A stretch of 64,000 nt of DNA from JBCBKU01 sp038521345. Its GTDB lineage: Bacteria; Pseudomonadota; Alphaproteobacteria; Rhodobacterales; Rhodobacteraceae. Position 1 is the first letter of the stretch. Each line of letters opens with the position of its first letter. Under the pieces are notes generated by a model, which saw only the letters and a list, made by a program, of their open reading frames with translations, had not been told where the DNA came from and searched no databases. The DNA is taken from positions 62,001-126,000 of the forward strand of contig JBCBKU010000004.1 of the NCBI GenBank assembly GCA_038521345.1, written 5' to 3'. Made by a program: the position numbers and the translations under genes. Below, in pieces: positions 53,526 through 63,767 of this stretch.

Positions 53526-55147
53526 GGCGCGCCGTCCCGTATGAGTTTCCAAGTAATCGCATCCAAAAGCGCCTCGAACGACGCGTCGACGATGTTCGAA
53601 CTGACACCGACCGTCGACCAACGGTGGCCGGCCCTGTCTTCGCTGTCGATTATCACGCGGGTCACGGCCTCGGTCCCGCCATTGGTGATGCGGACCTTGA
53701 AGTCCACGAGGCGCATGTCGTCAATACGGTCCTGGTCTGGGCCGAGATCGGTCTTGAGTGCATGCCAGAGCGCGTTGACCGGCCCGGCGTCCTGCATCTC
53801 GAGTGCGTGCTCGTTCTTGAAGAACCCGGTGCGCTTTTCACCGCCAGTCAGCTGAACGGTGGCAAGAGCTTCCGACTCCACGACAATCTGGCCCCTCGCG
53901 TTACGGCGGCGTTCCGAGATGACGCGGTAGCGCTCGACCTCGAAGACCTGGGGCAATTGGCCAAGTTCCGACCGCGCAAGAAGTTCGAAGGACGCCTGCG
54001 CCGTGTCATAGCTATAGCCCTCGGCTTCGCGGTCTTTCACCAACTCTAGGATACGGGCGAGCGCGGGATCCCCCTTTCGGGCCTCCAAGCCCATCTCGGC
54101 CAACCGCTTGATCAGATTGGATTGCCCCGCCTGGTTCGACATGGGCACAATGCGTGCATTGCCGACTTCGGCGGGGTCGATGTGTTCGTAGGTCGTCGGA
54201 TCCTTGACGATTGCCGAGGCATGAAGCCCCGCCTTGTGCGCGAAGGCCGACGCGCCGACATAGGGCGCCGCACGGTTCGGGACCCGGTTCAGAATGTCGT
54301 CCAGTAGCCGCGAGGCGTGGGTGAGCGTGCCGAGCGCCTCGGGCGTGATCCCCGTATCATATTGGTCCGCATACGGTTTCTTGAGAAGAAGTGTCGGTAT
54401 CAGGCTGGTCAGGTTGGCGTTTCCACAGCGCTCTCCTAGGCCGTTCAGCGTGCCCTGGATCTGACGTGCTCCCGCATCGATGGCTGCAAGCGTACCGGCC
54501 ACCGCCGTGCCCGTGTCGTCGTGGGTGTGGATGCCCAGATGAGTGCCCGGTACGGCCTTTTCGACCACGTCTGCGGTGATCTCGCCGATCTCGTGGGGAA
54601 GCGTACCGCCGTTCGTGTCACACAGCACGACCCAGCGCGCTCCCGCGTCAATCGCGGACTTCAGGCAGTCCAGCGCATAGGCGGGGTTCGCCTTGTAGCC
54701 ATCGAAGAAATGCTCTGCATCAAAAAGGGTTTCGCGATCGTTCTTCACGCAATGCGCGACGGACTTTTCGATGTTATCGAGATTGTCGGACAATTCGATG
54801 CCAAGCGCCTTGACCACGTGAAACTCGTGCGTCTTCCCGACAAGACACACCGCCCGTGTCCCCGCGTTCAGGACCGCGGCGAGCACATCGTCGTTCTCCG
54901 CCGACCGGCCCGCGCGCTTGGTCATCCCGAAGGCGGTAAACGTCGCCCGCGTTTTTGGCGGATTGGCGAACACGGTGCTGTCAGTTGGATTGGCACCGGG
55001 CCATCCCCCCTCGATATAGTCGACGCCGAGTGCATCCAGAGTTGCGGCGATCGCGTGCTTGTCCTGGGGCGAGAACTGTACGCCCTGGGTCTGCTGCCCG
55101 TCGCGGAGCGTCGTGTCGAAGAGCGAAAGGCGGGTTTTGTCGGTCAT
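53522..55147 (-). CDS. cimA: Citramalate synthase CimA
   Basis: A 541-residue HMGL-like enzyme joining pyruvate and acetyl-CoA to citramalate, on the route to isoleucine. Motifs are LFDTTLRDGQQTQGVQFSPQDK, YIEGGWPGANPTD, LCDTNGGTLPHEI, GIHTHDDTGTAVAG and GERCGNANL, with a LeuA-type regulatory domain at the C-terminus (HRWSTVGVSSNIVDASFEAL). The first 36 bases of a longer frame (start 55183) lie before the ATG at 55147, which follows GAAGAAG. It follows cysS by 28 bp. Confidence 0.93.
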   Translation of the reverse strand: MTDKTRLSLFDTTLRDGQQTQGVQFSPQDKHAIAATLDALGVDYIEGGWPGANPTDSTVFANPPKTRATFTAFGMTKRAGRSAENDDVLAAVLNAGTRAVCLVGKTHEFHVVKALGIELSDNLDNIEKSVAHCVKNDRETLFDAEHFFDGYKANPAYALDCLKSAIDAGARWVVLCDTNGGTLPHEIGEITADVVEKAVPGTHLGIHTHDDTGTAVAGTLAAIDAGARQIQGTLNGLGERCGNANLTSLIPTLLLKKPYADQYDTGITPEALGTLTHASRLLDDILNRVPNRAAPYVGASAFAHKAGLHASAIVKDPTTYEHIDPAEVGNARIVPMSNQAGQSNLIKRLAEMGLEARKGDPALARILELVKDREAEGYSYDTAQASFELLARSELGQLPQVFEVERYRVISERRRNARGQIVVESEALATVQLTGGEKRTGFFKNEHALEMQDAGPVNALWHALKTDLGPDQDRIDDMRLVDFKVRITNGGTEAVTRVIIDSEDRAGHRWSTVGVSSNIVDASFEALLDAITWKLIRDGAP

Positions 55148-55175
55148 GATCTTCTTCGCAGGTTGGGTGCGGCAC

Positions 55176-56555
<1,380 letters not shown>

Positions 56556-56732
56556 GGGAGGCGATCCTCGGGCAGAGGCCGCGGGCGCTGTCGATTTGAT
56601 AGAAGTGACCGGCCCGCGACGCGTGTCAGCGGATAATGCAGCAAATGATGGCGGCACAGCAGGTCATGGGTTGTCAGTAGCGATCCCGGGCCCGCTTGCC
56701 AAGGGGGCGCGTGGCGGGCAAGGCTGTGATCC

Positions 56733-57086
56733 ATGAACCGCGACGGTGTAAACGATGTTTGCCGCGATCTGCCGGGGGCTGAATGGTCGGATCCCTGGGG
56801 CGGCGGGCATGATGCATGGAAGGTCGGCGGCAAGATGTTCGCCTGCATCGGAATGGCCAATGACGGCGTCAGCCTGAAAACCCCGGATACTGAGACCGCA
56901 AGCCTGTTGATCGAGATGGGCCGCGCCGAACGCGCCCCCTATTTTCATAAATCCTGGGTGCGGCTGCCCTGGGGACATGTCGCGGATCCCGAGTTCCGCG
57001 AGCGCATCCTGACCTCATACAGGATTGTGCGGTCGGGATTGCCCAAGAAGGTTCAGGCCGGCCTTGGCCCGGTGCCGGAGGCGTGA
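56733..57086 (+). CDS. MmcQ/YjbR family protein
   Basis: A 117-residue small alpha/beta protein of the MmcQ/YjbR DNA-binding-fold family, starting NDVCRDLPGAEWSDPWGGG and containing WKVGGKMFACIGM and HKSWVRLPWGHV. The biochemical role is unknown. It shares a base with the glycosylase gene downstream (TGATG). Confidence 0.86.
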   Translation: MNRDGVNDVCRDLPGAEWSDPWGGGHDAWKVGGKMFACIGMANDGVSLKTPDTETASLLIEMGRAERAPYFHKSWVRLPWGHVADPEFRERILTSYRIVRSGLPKKVQAGLGPVPEA

Positions 57087-57739
57087 TGCGAAGTTTCGAT
57101 GCGATTCACGCGATTGCCGCCGAACGGCATGCCGATCTGGACGAACGGATTGCCGCGGGCGGCCCGTCGTTTCCCGCCGACAGCGACGACCGCTGGCTGG
57201 CCGGGTTCACCAAGGCAGTGTTCTCGGCCGGGTTCAACTGGCGGGTCATCGAGGCCAAGTGGGACGGGTTCGAAGCCGCATTCTGGGGTTTCGACGTCGG
57301 CCGGTGCGCGATGATGTCCGAAGAGGACCTGGATTCCCTGGTCGCGGACACCCGGATCGTGCGAAACGGCGCCAAGATCCAGTCCGTGCGCGACAATGCG
57401 GTCATGCTGCAAGAGCTGGCGTCCACCCATGGCTCAGCGACCAAGGCCATCGCGGGTTGGCCCGACAAGGATTTCATCGGGCTTTTGTCGCATCTGAAAC
57501 GACATGGCGGACGCCTTGGCGGAACCACAGCGCAGTACGCGTTGCGTTTCGGTGGCAAGTCGAGCTTTATCCTCTCCGCCGACGTGGTGGCGCGCCTTCA
57601 AGCGGAAGGCGTGATCGACAAGGCCCCAACGTCGCAAAAGGCGCTTGTCGCCGTGCAAACGGCCTTCGACACGTGGCAGACCCAGTCCGGCCGCTCTTTG
57701 ACCGAGATCAGCCGGGTTCTCGCGCTCTCCATCGGCTGA
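57086..57739 (+). CDS. DNA-3-methyladenine glycosylase I-like protein
   Basis: A 217-residue Tag-like protein. FNWRVIEAKWDGFEAAFWGFD and TRIVRNGAKIQSVRDNA match the family, though the zinc-binding Cys/His ends of E. coli Tag are not evident. It probably removes 3-methyladenine or a similar alkylated base. ATG 57086 is preferred over GTG 57083. Confidence 0.85.
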   Translation: MRSFDAIHAIAAERHADLDERIAAGGPSFPADSDDRWLAGFTKAVFSAGFNWRVIEAKWDGFEAAFWGFDVGRCAMMSEEDLDSLVADTRIVRNGAKIQSVRDNAVMLQELASTHGSATKAIAGWPDKDFIGLLSHLKRHGGRLGGTTAQYALRFGGKSSFILSADVVARLQAEGVIDKAPTSQKALVAVQTAFDTWQTQSGRSLTEISRVLALSIG

Positions 57740-57793
57740 GGCGCAAGACTTCCGGGGTTGACCCCCGCGGCCCTTGGGGTCCCTATCCGGCAC

Positions 57794-58987
57794 ATGGATC
57801 TCTCGCACCGCATCTCCGACCTCACCGGTGGCAGCAATGCCGACGCCTGGGCTTTGTTCTTCAAGACCCGCGCCTTGAAGGACGCTGGCGTCGCTCTGAC
57901 GGATCTGACGATCGGAGAGCACGATATCCGGACCGACCCGGCGATCCTGACGGCAATGCATGATGCGGCGATGGGCGGGCATACGGGATACGCGAGCCTG
58001 CCCGGTACTCCGGCGCTGCGCGCAGCCATCGCAAAGCGTGTTGCGGCCCGCACCGGCGTACCCACCGGGCCCGAGAACGTTCTTGTGACCGCTGGCGGTC
58101 AGGCTGCGCTGTTTGCAACCCACCACGCGGTGCTCGACGAAGGGACGCGCGCGCTTTTTCCCGACCCTTTCTATCCCACCTATCCGGGGACGGTGCGCGC
58201 TGTCGGGGGCGTGCCTGTGCCGGTCCCCACCCGGGCCGAGGACGGGTTCGTACCGCGGCCGGAATCCATACTCGCGGCCTCGGACGGCAATGCGCGTTCG
58301 CTGCTCATTAATACACCCAACAATCCGACCGGTGCCGTCTACGATCGGACGGCCCTTGAAGGCATCGCCGATGCGGTTCGCGAAGCCGGGCTTTGGCTGA
58401 TCTCCGACGAGGTCTACGAGACGATGGTCTGGGATGGATCCCACCTCACCCCACGCGCCCTTCCCGGTATGGCCGAGCGCACGCTGGTGGTCGGATCGAT
58501 GTCAAAGACCTTCGCCATGACGGGAAGCCGAATCGGTTGGATCGTCGGGCCTGAGGCCGCAATCGCAGCCATGGGCCAACTGGTGATCCACACGACGTAT
58601 GGCGTGCCGGGCTTCGTTCAGGACGCGGCGCTCTTTGCGCTCGGTCTCGGCGACAAGTTTGAGGATGCCATTGCCCGGCCCTTCCGGCGCCGTCGCGACA
58701 TAGCAGTCGCCTGCCTTGCGCGCCAGAATGTCGTGCGCGCCGTTCCGGCTGCGGGGGCGATGTACCTGATGCTGGACGTGCGGGCGACGGGGCTGAGTGG
58801 GGTTACGGTGGCCGAGCACCTTCTGGATGAAGAGCGGATCGCCGTTCTGCCGGGCGAAAGCTTCGGGGGCGCGGCGGCAGGCCATTTGCGGTTGGCGATG
58901 ACCGTGGACGACGCGGCGTTCGAAACAGCGCTGACGCGTCTTCTGGAGGTTGTCGGCGCAATGGCCGAAACCCGCGCGGCAGAGTAA
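57794..58987 (+). CDS. PLP-dependent aminotransferase, class I/II
   Basis: A 397-residue aminotransferase of the aspartate family. The PLP Lys is in VVGSMSKTFAMTGSRIGW; the LLINTPNNPTGAVYDRTAL and LWLISDEVYETMVWDG segments and TAGGQAALFATHHAV are canonical. The ATG at 57794 starts DLSHRISDLTGG, typical of this group; an upstream TTG is less likely. Amino donor and acceptor cannot be told. Confidence 0.9.
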   Translation: MDLSHRISDLTGGSNADAWALFFKTRALKDAGVALTDLTIGEHDIRTDPAILTAMHDAAMGGHTGYASLPGTPALRAAIAKRVAARTGVPTGPENVLVTAGGQAALFATHHAVLDEGTRALFPDPFYPTYPGTVRAVGGVPVPVPTRAEDGFVPRPESILAASDGNARSLLINTPNNPTGAVYDRTALEGIADAVREAGLWLISDEVYETMVWDGSHLTPRALPGMAERTLVVGSMSKTFAMTGSRIGWIVGPEAAIAAMGQLVIHTTYGVPGFVQDAALFALGLGDKFEDAIARPFRRRRDIAVACLARQNVVRAVPAAGAMYLMLDVRATGLSGVTVAEHLLDEERIAVLPGESFGGAAAGHLRLAMTVDDAAFETALTRLLEVVGAMAETRAAE

Positions 58988-59121
58988 CGGCGCGCCCCTC
59001 GCACCACAGGAGACACGCTGATCCGGTCACCGGGCCCTTGTGCGAAAGCGGTGATCATTGGACCCGCCATGCCGCGCCCGTGCCGTATCCTGGCCAGACC
59101 TGATTTCCAATATCGAACAAT

Positions 59122-59170
59122 AGACCCTTAAAAACCGGGCCAAATTCTACCTAAAGCAGAAGGGTCTTTT
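59122..59170. terminator. Bidirectional terminator-like hairpin
   Basis: AGACCCTT (59122-59129) pairs with AAGGGTCT (59160-59167), followed by TTT to 59170. The loop is about 30 nt, so it is weaker than a classic terminator. It lies between the convergent aminotransferase and beta-barrel genes. Confidence 0.5.
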
Positions 59171-59201
59171 GAGAATCCGATAAACCGGCCGGAAAGCGCG
59201 G

Positions 59202-59720
59202 TCAGAACTGGAAAGACGCGCGGAACGTGACCGTTGTGGCCTCCGCATCGACGCCCGAGCCGTCGATATCGTCGAACTGGTGGAACAGCACCTCGCCGCC
59301 CAGCACCCAGTCGCCGACCTGCTGGCCGACACCGGCGCCGACAACATAGCCGTTGTCGTTTCCAAGCGAGGTATCCACATGCGCCAGTCCGAAGGTCCCA
59401 TAAACCCGCGTGTCGCCCACCGTGCCGCCGGCCCGGATCTTGAGCCGCGCCACGGAATCGATCTCGGCGGTGCCGTTGCCAAGCTCCAGCTCGGCCCGGT
59501 CGAAATCGATCTCGCCGCCGACGACGTAATTCCCGAGATCCGCGTCATAGCCGATATGGCCGCCACCGATCGTGCCCTCGCCGTCCGCGGACACGGCACC
59601 CGATCCCTCGGCCGTGGCAAAGCCCAGCTGAACACCACCATAGGGGCCACTGAAACTGTCAGAAAAGGCCGGCGCCCCTGCCATCATCAGGCAGAATGCA
59701 AGGCAGGCGATCCGTGTCAT
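59202..59720 (-). CDS. Small outer membrane beta-barrel protein
   Basis: A 172-residue porin-like protein. Residues 1-20 are a Sec signal (CLAFCLMMAGAPAFS), then SGPYGGVQLGF and alternating aromatic/glycine strands (GGHIGYDADLG, YVVGGEIDFDRAEL, RVYGTFGLAHV, WVLGGEVLFHQF), ending in the C-terminal aromatic FQF that beta-barrel proteins use for BamA. It matches the OmpA/OmpW-like beta-barrel group (OMP_b-brl). The ATG at 59720 has GGAGGG upstream. It is not part of the Rhs patch. Confidence 0.86.
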   Translation of the reverse strand: MTRIACLAFCLMMAGAPAFSDSFSGPYGGVQLGFATAEGSGAVSADGEGTIGGGHIGYDADLGNYVVGGEIDFDRAELELGNGTAEIDSVARLKIRAGGTVGDTRVYGTFGLAHVDTSLGNDNGYVVGAGVGQQVGDWVLGGEVLFHQFDDIDGSGVDAEATTVTFRASFQF

Positions 59721-59894
59721 ACGACCCTCCGGCGCCCGAAAGCGCCCTCGTGCAAGCATCGCCCCCAGCCCGCAGGAGAACTCTAAACGCGCACGTCGTG
59801 CGGATTCGAGTGCAAAGCGCTTAACAAGACGTAAACCGGCGCCCTGTTGCCAAATTCCCGCGCCTTTTCGGCCACATGTCTAGGAGAGTTCGGC

Positions 59895-59957
59895 CTTTGC
59901 CTTCAAAGCCAGCCATTCGTCCTCGGCCTCGCTGAGGCTGGTCTGGCGAAGGGCGAG
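59895..59957. repeat. Left copy of the uup 3' end (direct repeat)
   Basis: 63 bp identical to 61955-62017 apart from two substitutions. On the minus strand it encodes the end of an ABC-F protein: LALRQTSLSEAEDEWLALK, then AKAELS and a TAG at 59880-59882. It is therefore an allelic or displaced 3' end of uup, not joined to any upstream part of the gene. Rhs sequence begins right after it. Confidence 0.9.
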
Positions 59958-60902
59958 AGGCTCCGCGCGTCCCGCACCACCTACCGCGCCTTCGGCGCCA
60001 TCGAGCGCACGATCACCGACGACCCCGCCGTGGCCGAGGAAACCCAAGGCTTCATCGGCGAGCGCTACGACACCGACGCAGGCCTCCAATACCTCAATGC
60101 GCGGTATTACGACCCAGAGCTGAGCATCTTCATCCAACCAGATTGGTGGGAGGTGACACGGAGAGGCGTCGGGACGAATAGGTTTGCGTACAGCTTGAAC
60201 GATCCTGTGAACCTCCAAGATCCGAATGGAAATAGCGTCGAGAATCCGACTATCGGGGAACGTGCACTTGATAGCTTCATGCGTGGCGTAGCAGACTTCG
60301 TTTCCGGTTTCTTTTCCAGTCTCCGAAACCGCTTCGATCCGAGCCTCAGCGCAGAAAACTTCGAAGCAGCTGCTCGGCAGTTGCCGGGAGCGGAAGCTTC
60401 AAACAGGATGGTGGACAACATCACTAACGGAAACGCATTGGGCGCAGGGCTCGCAGCTGCGGAAATGGGGGCGGAGGTTGCCTTAACCGTTGCGGGAGGA
60501 GCCGGCGTGGCAAGAAGGCAGGTAGTCGTTTCTGGCAGATCAATCACCACTTCATCTACAGACGACCTGCCAACCTTTCGAGTTTCGAGATCTGAGTGGC
60601 CGGACGTCGCGCGAAACACTGAAACAGCGCAACGAAGCGGATCTCCGAGAGTCTTGACTAGAGAGGAGTTCGCCAACGTGGGCAGAAACAGAAGCGAAGC
60701 CATGAGAGGCCAAGCGCGCCCCTCCCCCAGAATGCACAGAGACGAGTAACCATACGCTTCAACAAAAGAAGGCGGCGCAGGTGCTTTCGTGATGGAGGTT
60801 CCAGCCTCGCAAAATATGAGCCATGGAGGAGCGCTGGGGAGCTTTTACCAAAGAAACGGGCTCCAGCCAGGAGATAAGTTCAGAGTTATCGTGGTAGACT
60901 AA
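59958..60902 (+). pseudogene. Truncated Rhs C-terminal region with NucA/NucB-like nuclease, broken by an in-frame stop
   Basis: The Rhs core is present only in its last part: TQGFIGERYDTDAGLQYLN, ARYYDPELSIFIQ and SLNDPVNLQDPNGN. The 5' end of the gene is missing and is replaced by the uup repeat. The variable C-terminus resembles NucA/NucB deoxyribonucleases: DVARNTETAQRSGSPRVLTR, then NRSEAMRG and HRDE. A TAA at 60747-60749 follows HRDE. The same frame then continues for 50 codons (PYASTKEGGAGAFVMEVPAS ... NGLQPGDKFRVIVVD) to a TAA ending at 60902, only 3 bp before the immunity gene. NucA has DRDEWPMAM at this place, so the stop replaces one residue of the conserved D-E-(W/Y)-P motif. The product would be an inactive fragment even if it were translated. 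Confidence 0.85.
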
Positions 60903-60905
60903 GCT

Positions 60906-61478
60906 ATGGAATTGAGAGACAGCCTCCTCACCTACTTGTCAAAGCTTGAAGGGATTGGATGGTCCCTTGAAAGATATCGGCTCGATGGAGTTGGAAGGGC
61001 AGTTATTGAAGACGCAATCGAAGCTGAGTTCTCCTCTACCGCTCGCGAGCAACTGATTGAGTACTTTAGTACGATCAATGGAGTCGACACGGAGCAGTAC
61101 GAAACGTTGGACCAACAGGTACTGTTTCCAAGTTATGTGCCACTGTCACTAAGTGAGGCGGTAGAAGCCTTTAGTTTTTTGTCCCCAGATGGTCAGTGGG
61201 GTGCAGGACTGTATCCTTTTGCCGCTGACTGGTCAGGAAACTATCTTTGTGTAGATACAAGAAGTGCTTCAGATCAGACTGGGTCGGTTGTTGCGTGCGT
61301 TTTAGGGTACTTGCCAGCGGTGATTTCAACTTCGCTGACCGACTACTTTGATTTCTATTCTGAGTGCATTGATCACGGTATTGTTTTTCTAGAGAGCCAA
61401 AAGTATTTGGAACAAGACTACGATGCAGTAAATTCGGCAGCTAAGGAAAAATTTGGGAGCCTGCGGTTTTGGTCATAA
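60906..61478 (+). CDS. SUKH-family (SMI1/KNR4) immunity protein
   Basis: A 190-residue protein with SUKH-domain traits: a helical N-terminus, FSTINGVDTEQY, PLSLSEAVEAF and LYPFAADWSGNYLCVDTR, a block common in SUKH immunity proteins. It begins 3 bp after the original toxin stop, the usual toxin-immunity spacing. Its base composition is visibly AT-richer than the surroundings, a sign of transfer. It would neutralise the nuclease encoded in front; the toxin now looks dead, so the gene may be kept against incoming toxins from siblings. Confidence 0.86.
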   Translation: MELRDSLLTYLSKLEGIGWSLERYRLDGVGRAVIEDAIEAEFSSTAREQLIEYFSTINGVDTEQYETLDQQVLFPSYVPLSLSEAVEAFSFLSPDGQWGAGLYPFAADWSGNYLCVDTRSASDQTGSVVACVLGYLPAVISTSLTDYFDFYSECIDHGIVFLESQKYLEQDYDAVNSAAKEKFGSLRFWS

Positions 61479-61942
61479 GGCATAAATTCCTTCAACTCGG
61501 CTGGTTGATTTATTTGATGACAGGGTTTTTTACACGGTTATAAAGAACACGTGTGTTTGTTTCATAAGACGGTCGGTACGTGGCCAATAGACTCGGAGTT
61601 TTGCTCCTCAAAGCGCGCGGAAGAAGGCCTGTGTTTAAACGACTGTCTAAACTCCGAATTGTAAGTAACTTTGAAACTATGTTGCTCCGTTTATCAAGAA
61701 TTTGCAAAGAAGCGAGGCCCTGCTCCACCGACACCACTGGCCCCAGCATCTCCACCCCCGCCGCCAATTCCGGCACATCCGGGAACAGGATCTCAAACAC
61801 CTCCGCCGGCGTGTGCCTGAGATCCGGCAGGGCGCCCACATCCTGTGCCACAACTTCCCAGACCGCGCCGTCGAAGGTGAGCTCGATGGGCGTGCTGTTC
61901 AAGGGCGCCAGCGCCGTCTCATCGGCCTGGCATCACGGCAAC
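61479..61942. other. Gene-poor remnant of the transferred segment
   Basis: 464 bp with no intact gene. Two parts differ in composition: 61479-61715 is AT-rich and continues the immunity-gene style; 61716-61942 is GC-rich and carries on the minus strand an open stretch (TFDGAVWEVVAQDVGALPDL, then HTPAEVFEILFPDVPELAAG) that looks like real coding sequence. A frame with that stretch is open for 61510-61902 only from a TTG, with a stop just upstream at the uup junction. I take it as a decayed gene fragment; I do not recognise the family. Confidence 0.5.
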
Positions 61943-63757
61943 CTAGCTCTCTGACTTTGCCTCCAAAGCCAGCCATTCGTCCTCGGCCTCGCTGAGCCTG
62001 GTCTGGCGAAGGGCGAGGGCCTCGGTGGCCTTGGCGGCCTTGGCGGGTTCTTTGGCGTGAATCTCGGCGTCGGAGAGGAATGTGGCGAGACGGGCGATCT
62101 CTGCCTCAAGACGCGCGATCTCGGCGGGCAGCGCGTCAAGCCGGTGGCGTTCGGTGAACGTGAGGCCGCCAGCCGGGGCGGCCGGTTTGGCCACCTGTTT
62201 CGGGGCCGCATGCGCCTTAGCCGTGGTCGCGGGTTCGGGCGCCCCAGCCTCCCCCCGCTGGGCCACGGCGTCGGAATAGCCGCCCGCATAAAGCGTCGCT
62301 CGCCCCCCCTTCTCGAGCGTCAGGGTGCGCGTCGCGGTCCGGTCGAGGAAATCTCGGTCGTGGCTGACGAGAAGGACCGTTCCGTCGTAATCGGCGATCA
62401 GTTCCTGAAGAAGATCCAGTGTTTCGAGGTCGAGGTCGTTCGTCGGTTCGTCGAGGACGAGTAGGTTCGAGGGCTGGGCCATCAGCTTGGCCAGCAGGAG
62501 ACGTGCGCGTTCCCCGCCCGACAACGCGCGAACGGGTGCGCGGGCCTGCGCTTCGTCGAAGAGGAAGGATTTGAGATAGCCCACCACGTGCTGGGGCCGG
62601 CCGCGGACCATGACCTGATCGGCCCGACCCGAGACGCGCATGTCCGGGTCGCCGGTGAGGCTGTCCCAGAGCGTCATCTCCGGATCAAGCGCCGCGCGTC
62701 GCTGGTCGAAGAGCGCGATTTCCAGCCCGGTTCCGAGGGTAACCTTGCCACTGTCCGGTGCTTCGCGACCCAGGAGAATGTTCAGAAGCGTGGTCTTTCC
62801 CGCGCCGTTGGGGCCGATCAGCGCCAGCCGGTCACCGCGCGCAACGCGGAGGGAAAGCGGGCGCAATACGGTGTTCTCGCCCCAAGTCTTGGTGATGTCG
62901 TCGGCCTCGATCACCTTGCGACCGCTCTTCGGGCCCTGCCCGAAGGCCATGTCGGCGGTGCCCTGGCGTCGGATCATGTCGGCCCGGGTGCGGCGGAGGT
63001 CCCCGAGGGCGCGCACTCGGCCCTGGTTGCGCTTGCGGCGCGCGGAGATCCCTTCAACGGCCCAGCGCGCCTCGGCCTTGATCTTGCGGTCGAGCTTGTG
63101 GCGGGCCTCGTCCTCTTCGGCCCAGGTCTTGTCGCGCCAATCCTCGAACGCGGCAAACCCCTTGTCGAGTCGGCGCACCTGTCCCCGGTCAAGCCAGAGC
63201 GTGGCGCGTGTCACGGTTTCGAGCACGCGGCGGTCATGCGAGATCAGGACGACGGCGGCGCGCGATTGCGCGAGTTCGGCTTCGAGCCACGCGATGGCGT
63301 CGATATCGAGGTGGTTCGTCGGCTCGTCGAGAAGCATGAGATCCGGCGCCTCGGCCATGATCCGCACGAGCGCGGCGCGCCGGCGTTCGCCGCCAGAAGC
63401 AGTGTCTGTGGGGGTTGCTAGGGCAAGGCCGATCCCGTCGGCCGCCCGTTCGGCGCGCCAGTGTTCGGCGGGATCCAGTGCTGCGGTAGCAAAATCACCC
63501 AGCGTTGCATGTACCGAGAGATCGGGATCCTGCTCCATATAACCCACCTGAATGCCCGGACCGGCGGCGCGTGTGCCCGCGTCGGCCTCGACGAGACCTG
63601 CCATGACTTTCATAAGCGTCGACTTGCCCGAGCCGTTCCGGCCGACAAGCGCGATCCGGTCGCGCGGTTGCACGATCAGATCAAGGTCGCGGAAGACCGG
63701 ATCTCCCCCGAAGGTGAGTGCGATTTCAGAGAGCTGGAGAAGCGGGGCGTCGGCCAT
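61943..63757 (-). CDS. uup: ABC-F family ATPase Uup
   Basis: A 604-residue cytoplasmic ABC-F protein without membrane domains, acting on ribosomes or DNA structures. Domain 1 has GRNGSGKSTLMK and LLDEPTNHLDID; domain 2 has GPNGAGKTTLLN, LSGGERARLLLAKLM and LVLDEPTNDLDLETL. An Ala-rich stretch joins to a C-terminal coiled coil (LDALPAEIARLEAEIARLA), as in Uup (E. coli protein 635 residues). The ATG at 63757 is 10 bp after the preceding gene. Its 3' end is duplicated at 59880-59957. Confidence 0.93.
   Translation of the reverse strand: MADAPLLQLSEIALTFGGDPVFRDLDLIVQPRDRIALVGRNGSGKSTLMKVMAGLVEADAGTRAAGPGIQVGYMEQDPDLSVHATLGDFATAALDPAEHWRAERAADGIGLALATPTDTASGGERRRAALVRIMAEAPDLMLLDEPTNHLDIDAIAWLEAELAQSRAAVVLISHDRRVLETVTRATLWLDRGQVRRLDKGFAAFEDWRDKTWAEEDEARHKLDRKIKAEARWAVEGISARRKRNQGRVRALGDLRRTRADMIRRQGTADMAFGQGPKSGRKVIEADDITKTWGENTVLRPLSLRVARGDRLALIGPNGAGKTTLLNILLGREAPDSGKVTLGTGLEIALFDQRRAALDPEMTLWDSLTGDPDMRVSGRADQVMVRGRPQHVVGYLKSFLFDEAQARAPVRALSGGERARLLLAKLMAQPSNLLVLDEPTNDLDLETLDLLQELIADYDGTVLLVSHDRDFLDRTATRTLTLEKGGRATLYAGGYSDAVAQRGEAGAPEPATTAKAHAAPKQVAKPAAPAGGLTFTERHRLDALPAEIARLEAEIARLATFLSDAEIHAKEPAKAAKATEALALRQTRLSEAEDEWLALEAKSES
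61955..62017. repeat. Right copy of the uup 3' end (direct repeat, in the gene)
   Basis: This is the copy inside the intact uup gene; it matches 59895-59957 with two differences that change R to S and E to K in the encoded protein. The last codons then differ (AKSES against AKAELS). The pair bounds the Rhs patch as a direct repeat about 2.06 kb apart. Confidence 0.9.
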
Positions 63758-63767
63758 GGAGGGCGAG

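Noticed and set aside
59847..59957. Start of a reading frame joining uup antisense sequence to the Rhs fragment
   Set aside because: The first 37 codons are the antisense of the uup repeat, so this is an accident of the junction and not a real Rhs N-terminus.
61510..61902. 130-residue minus-strand protein
   Set aside because: It needs a TTG start with no ribosome site, crosses a sharp composition break and has a stop just before the junction; treated as a remnant.
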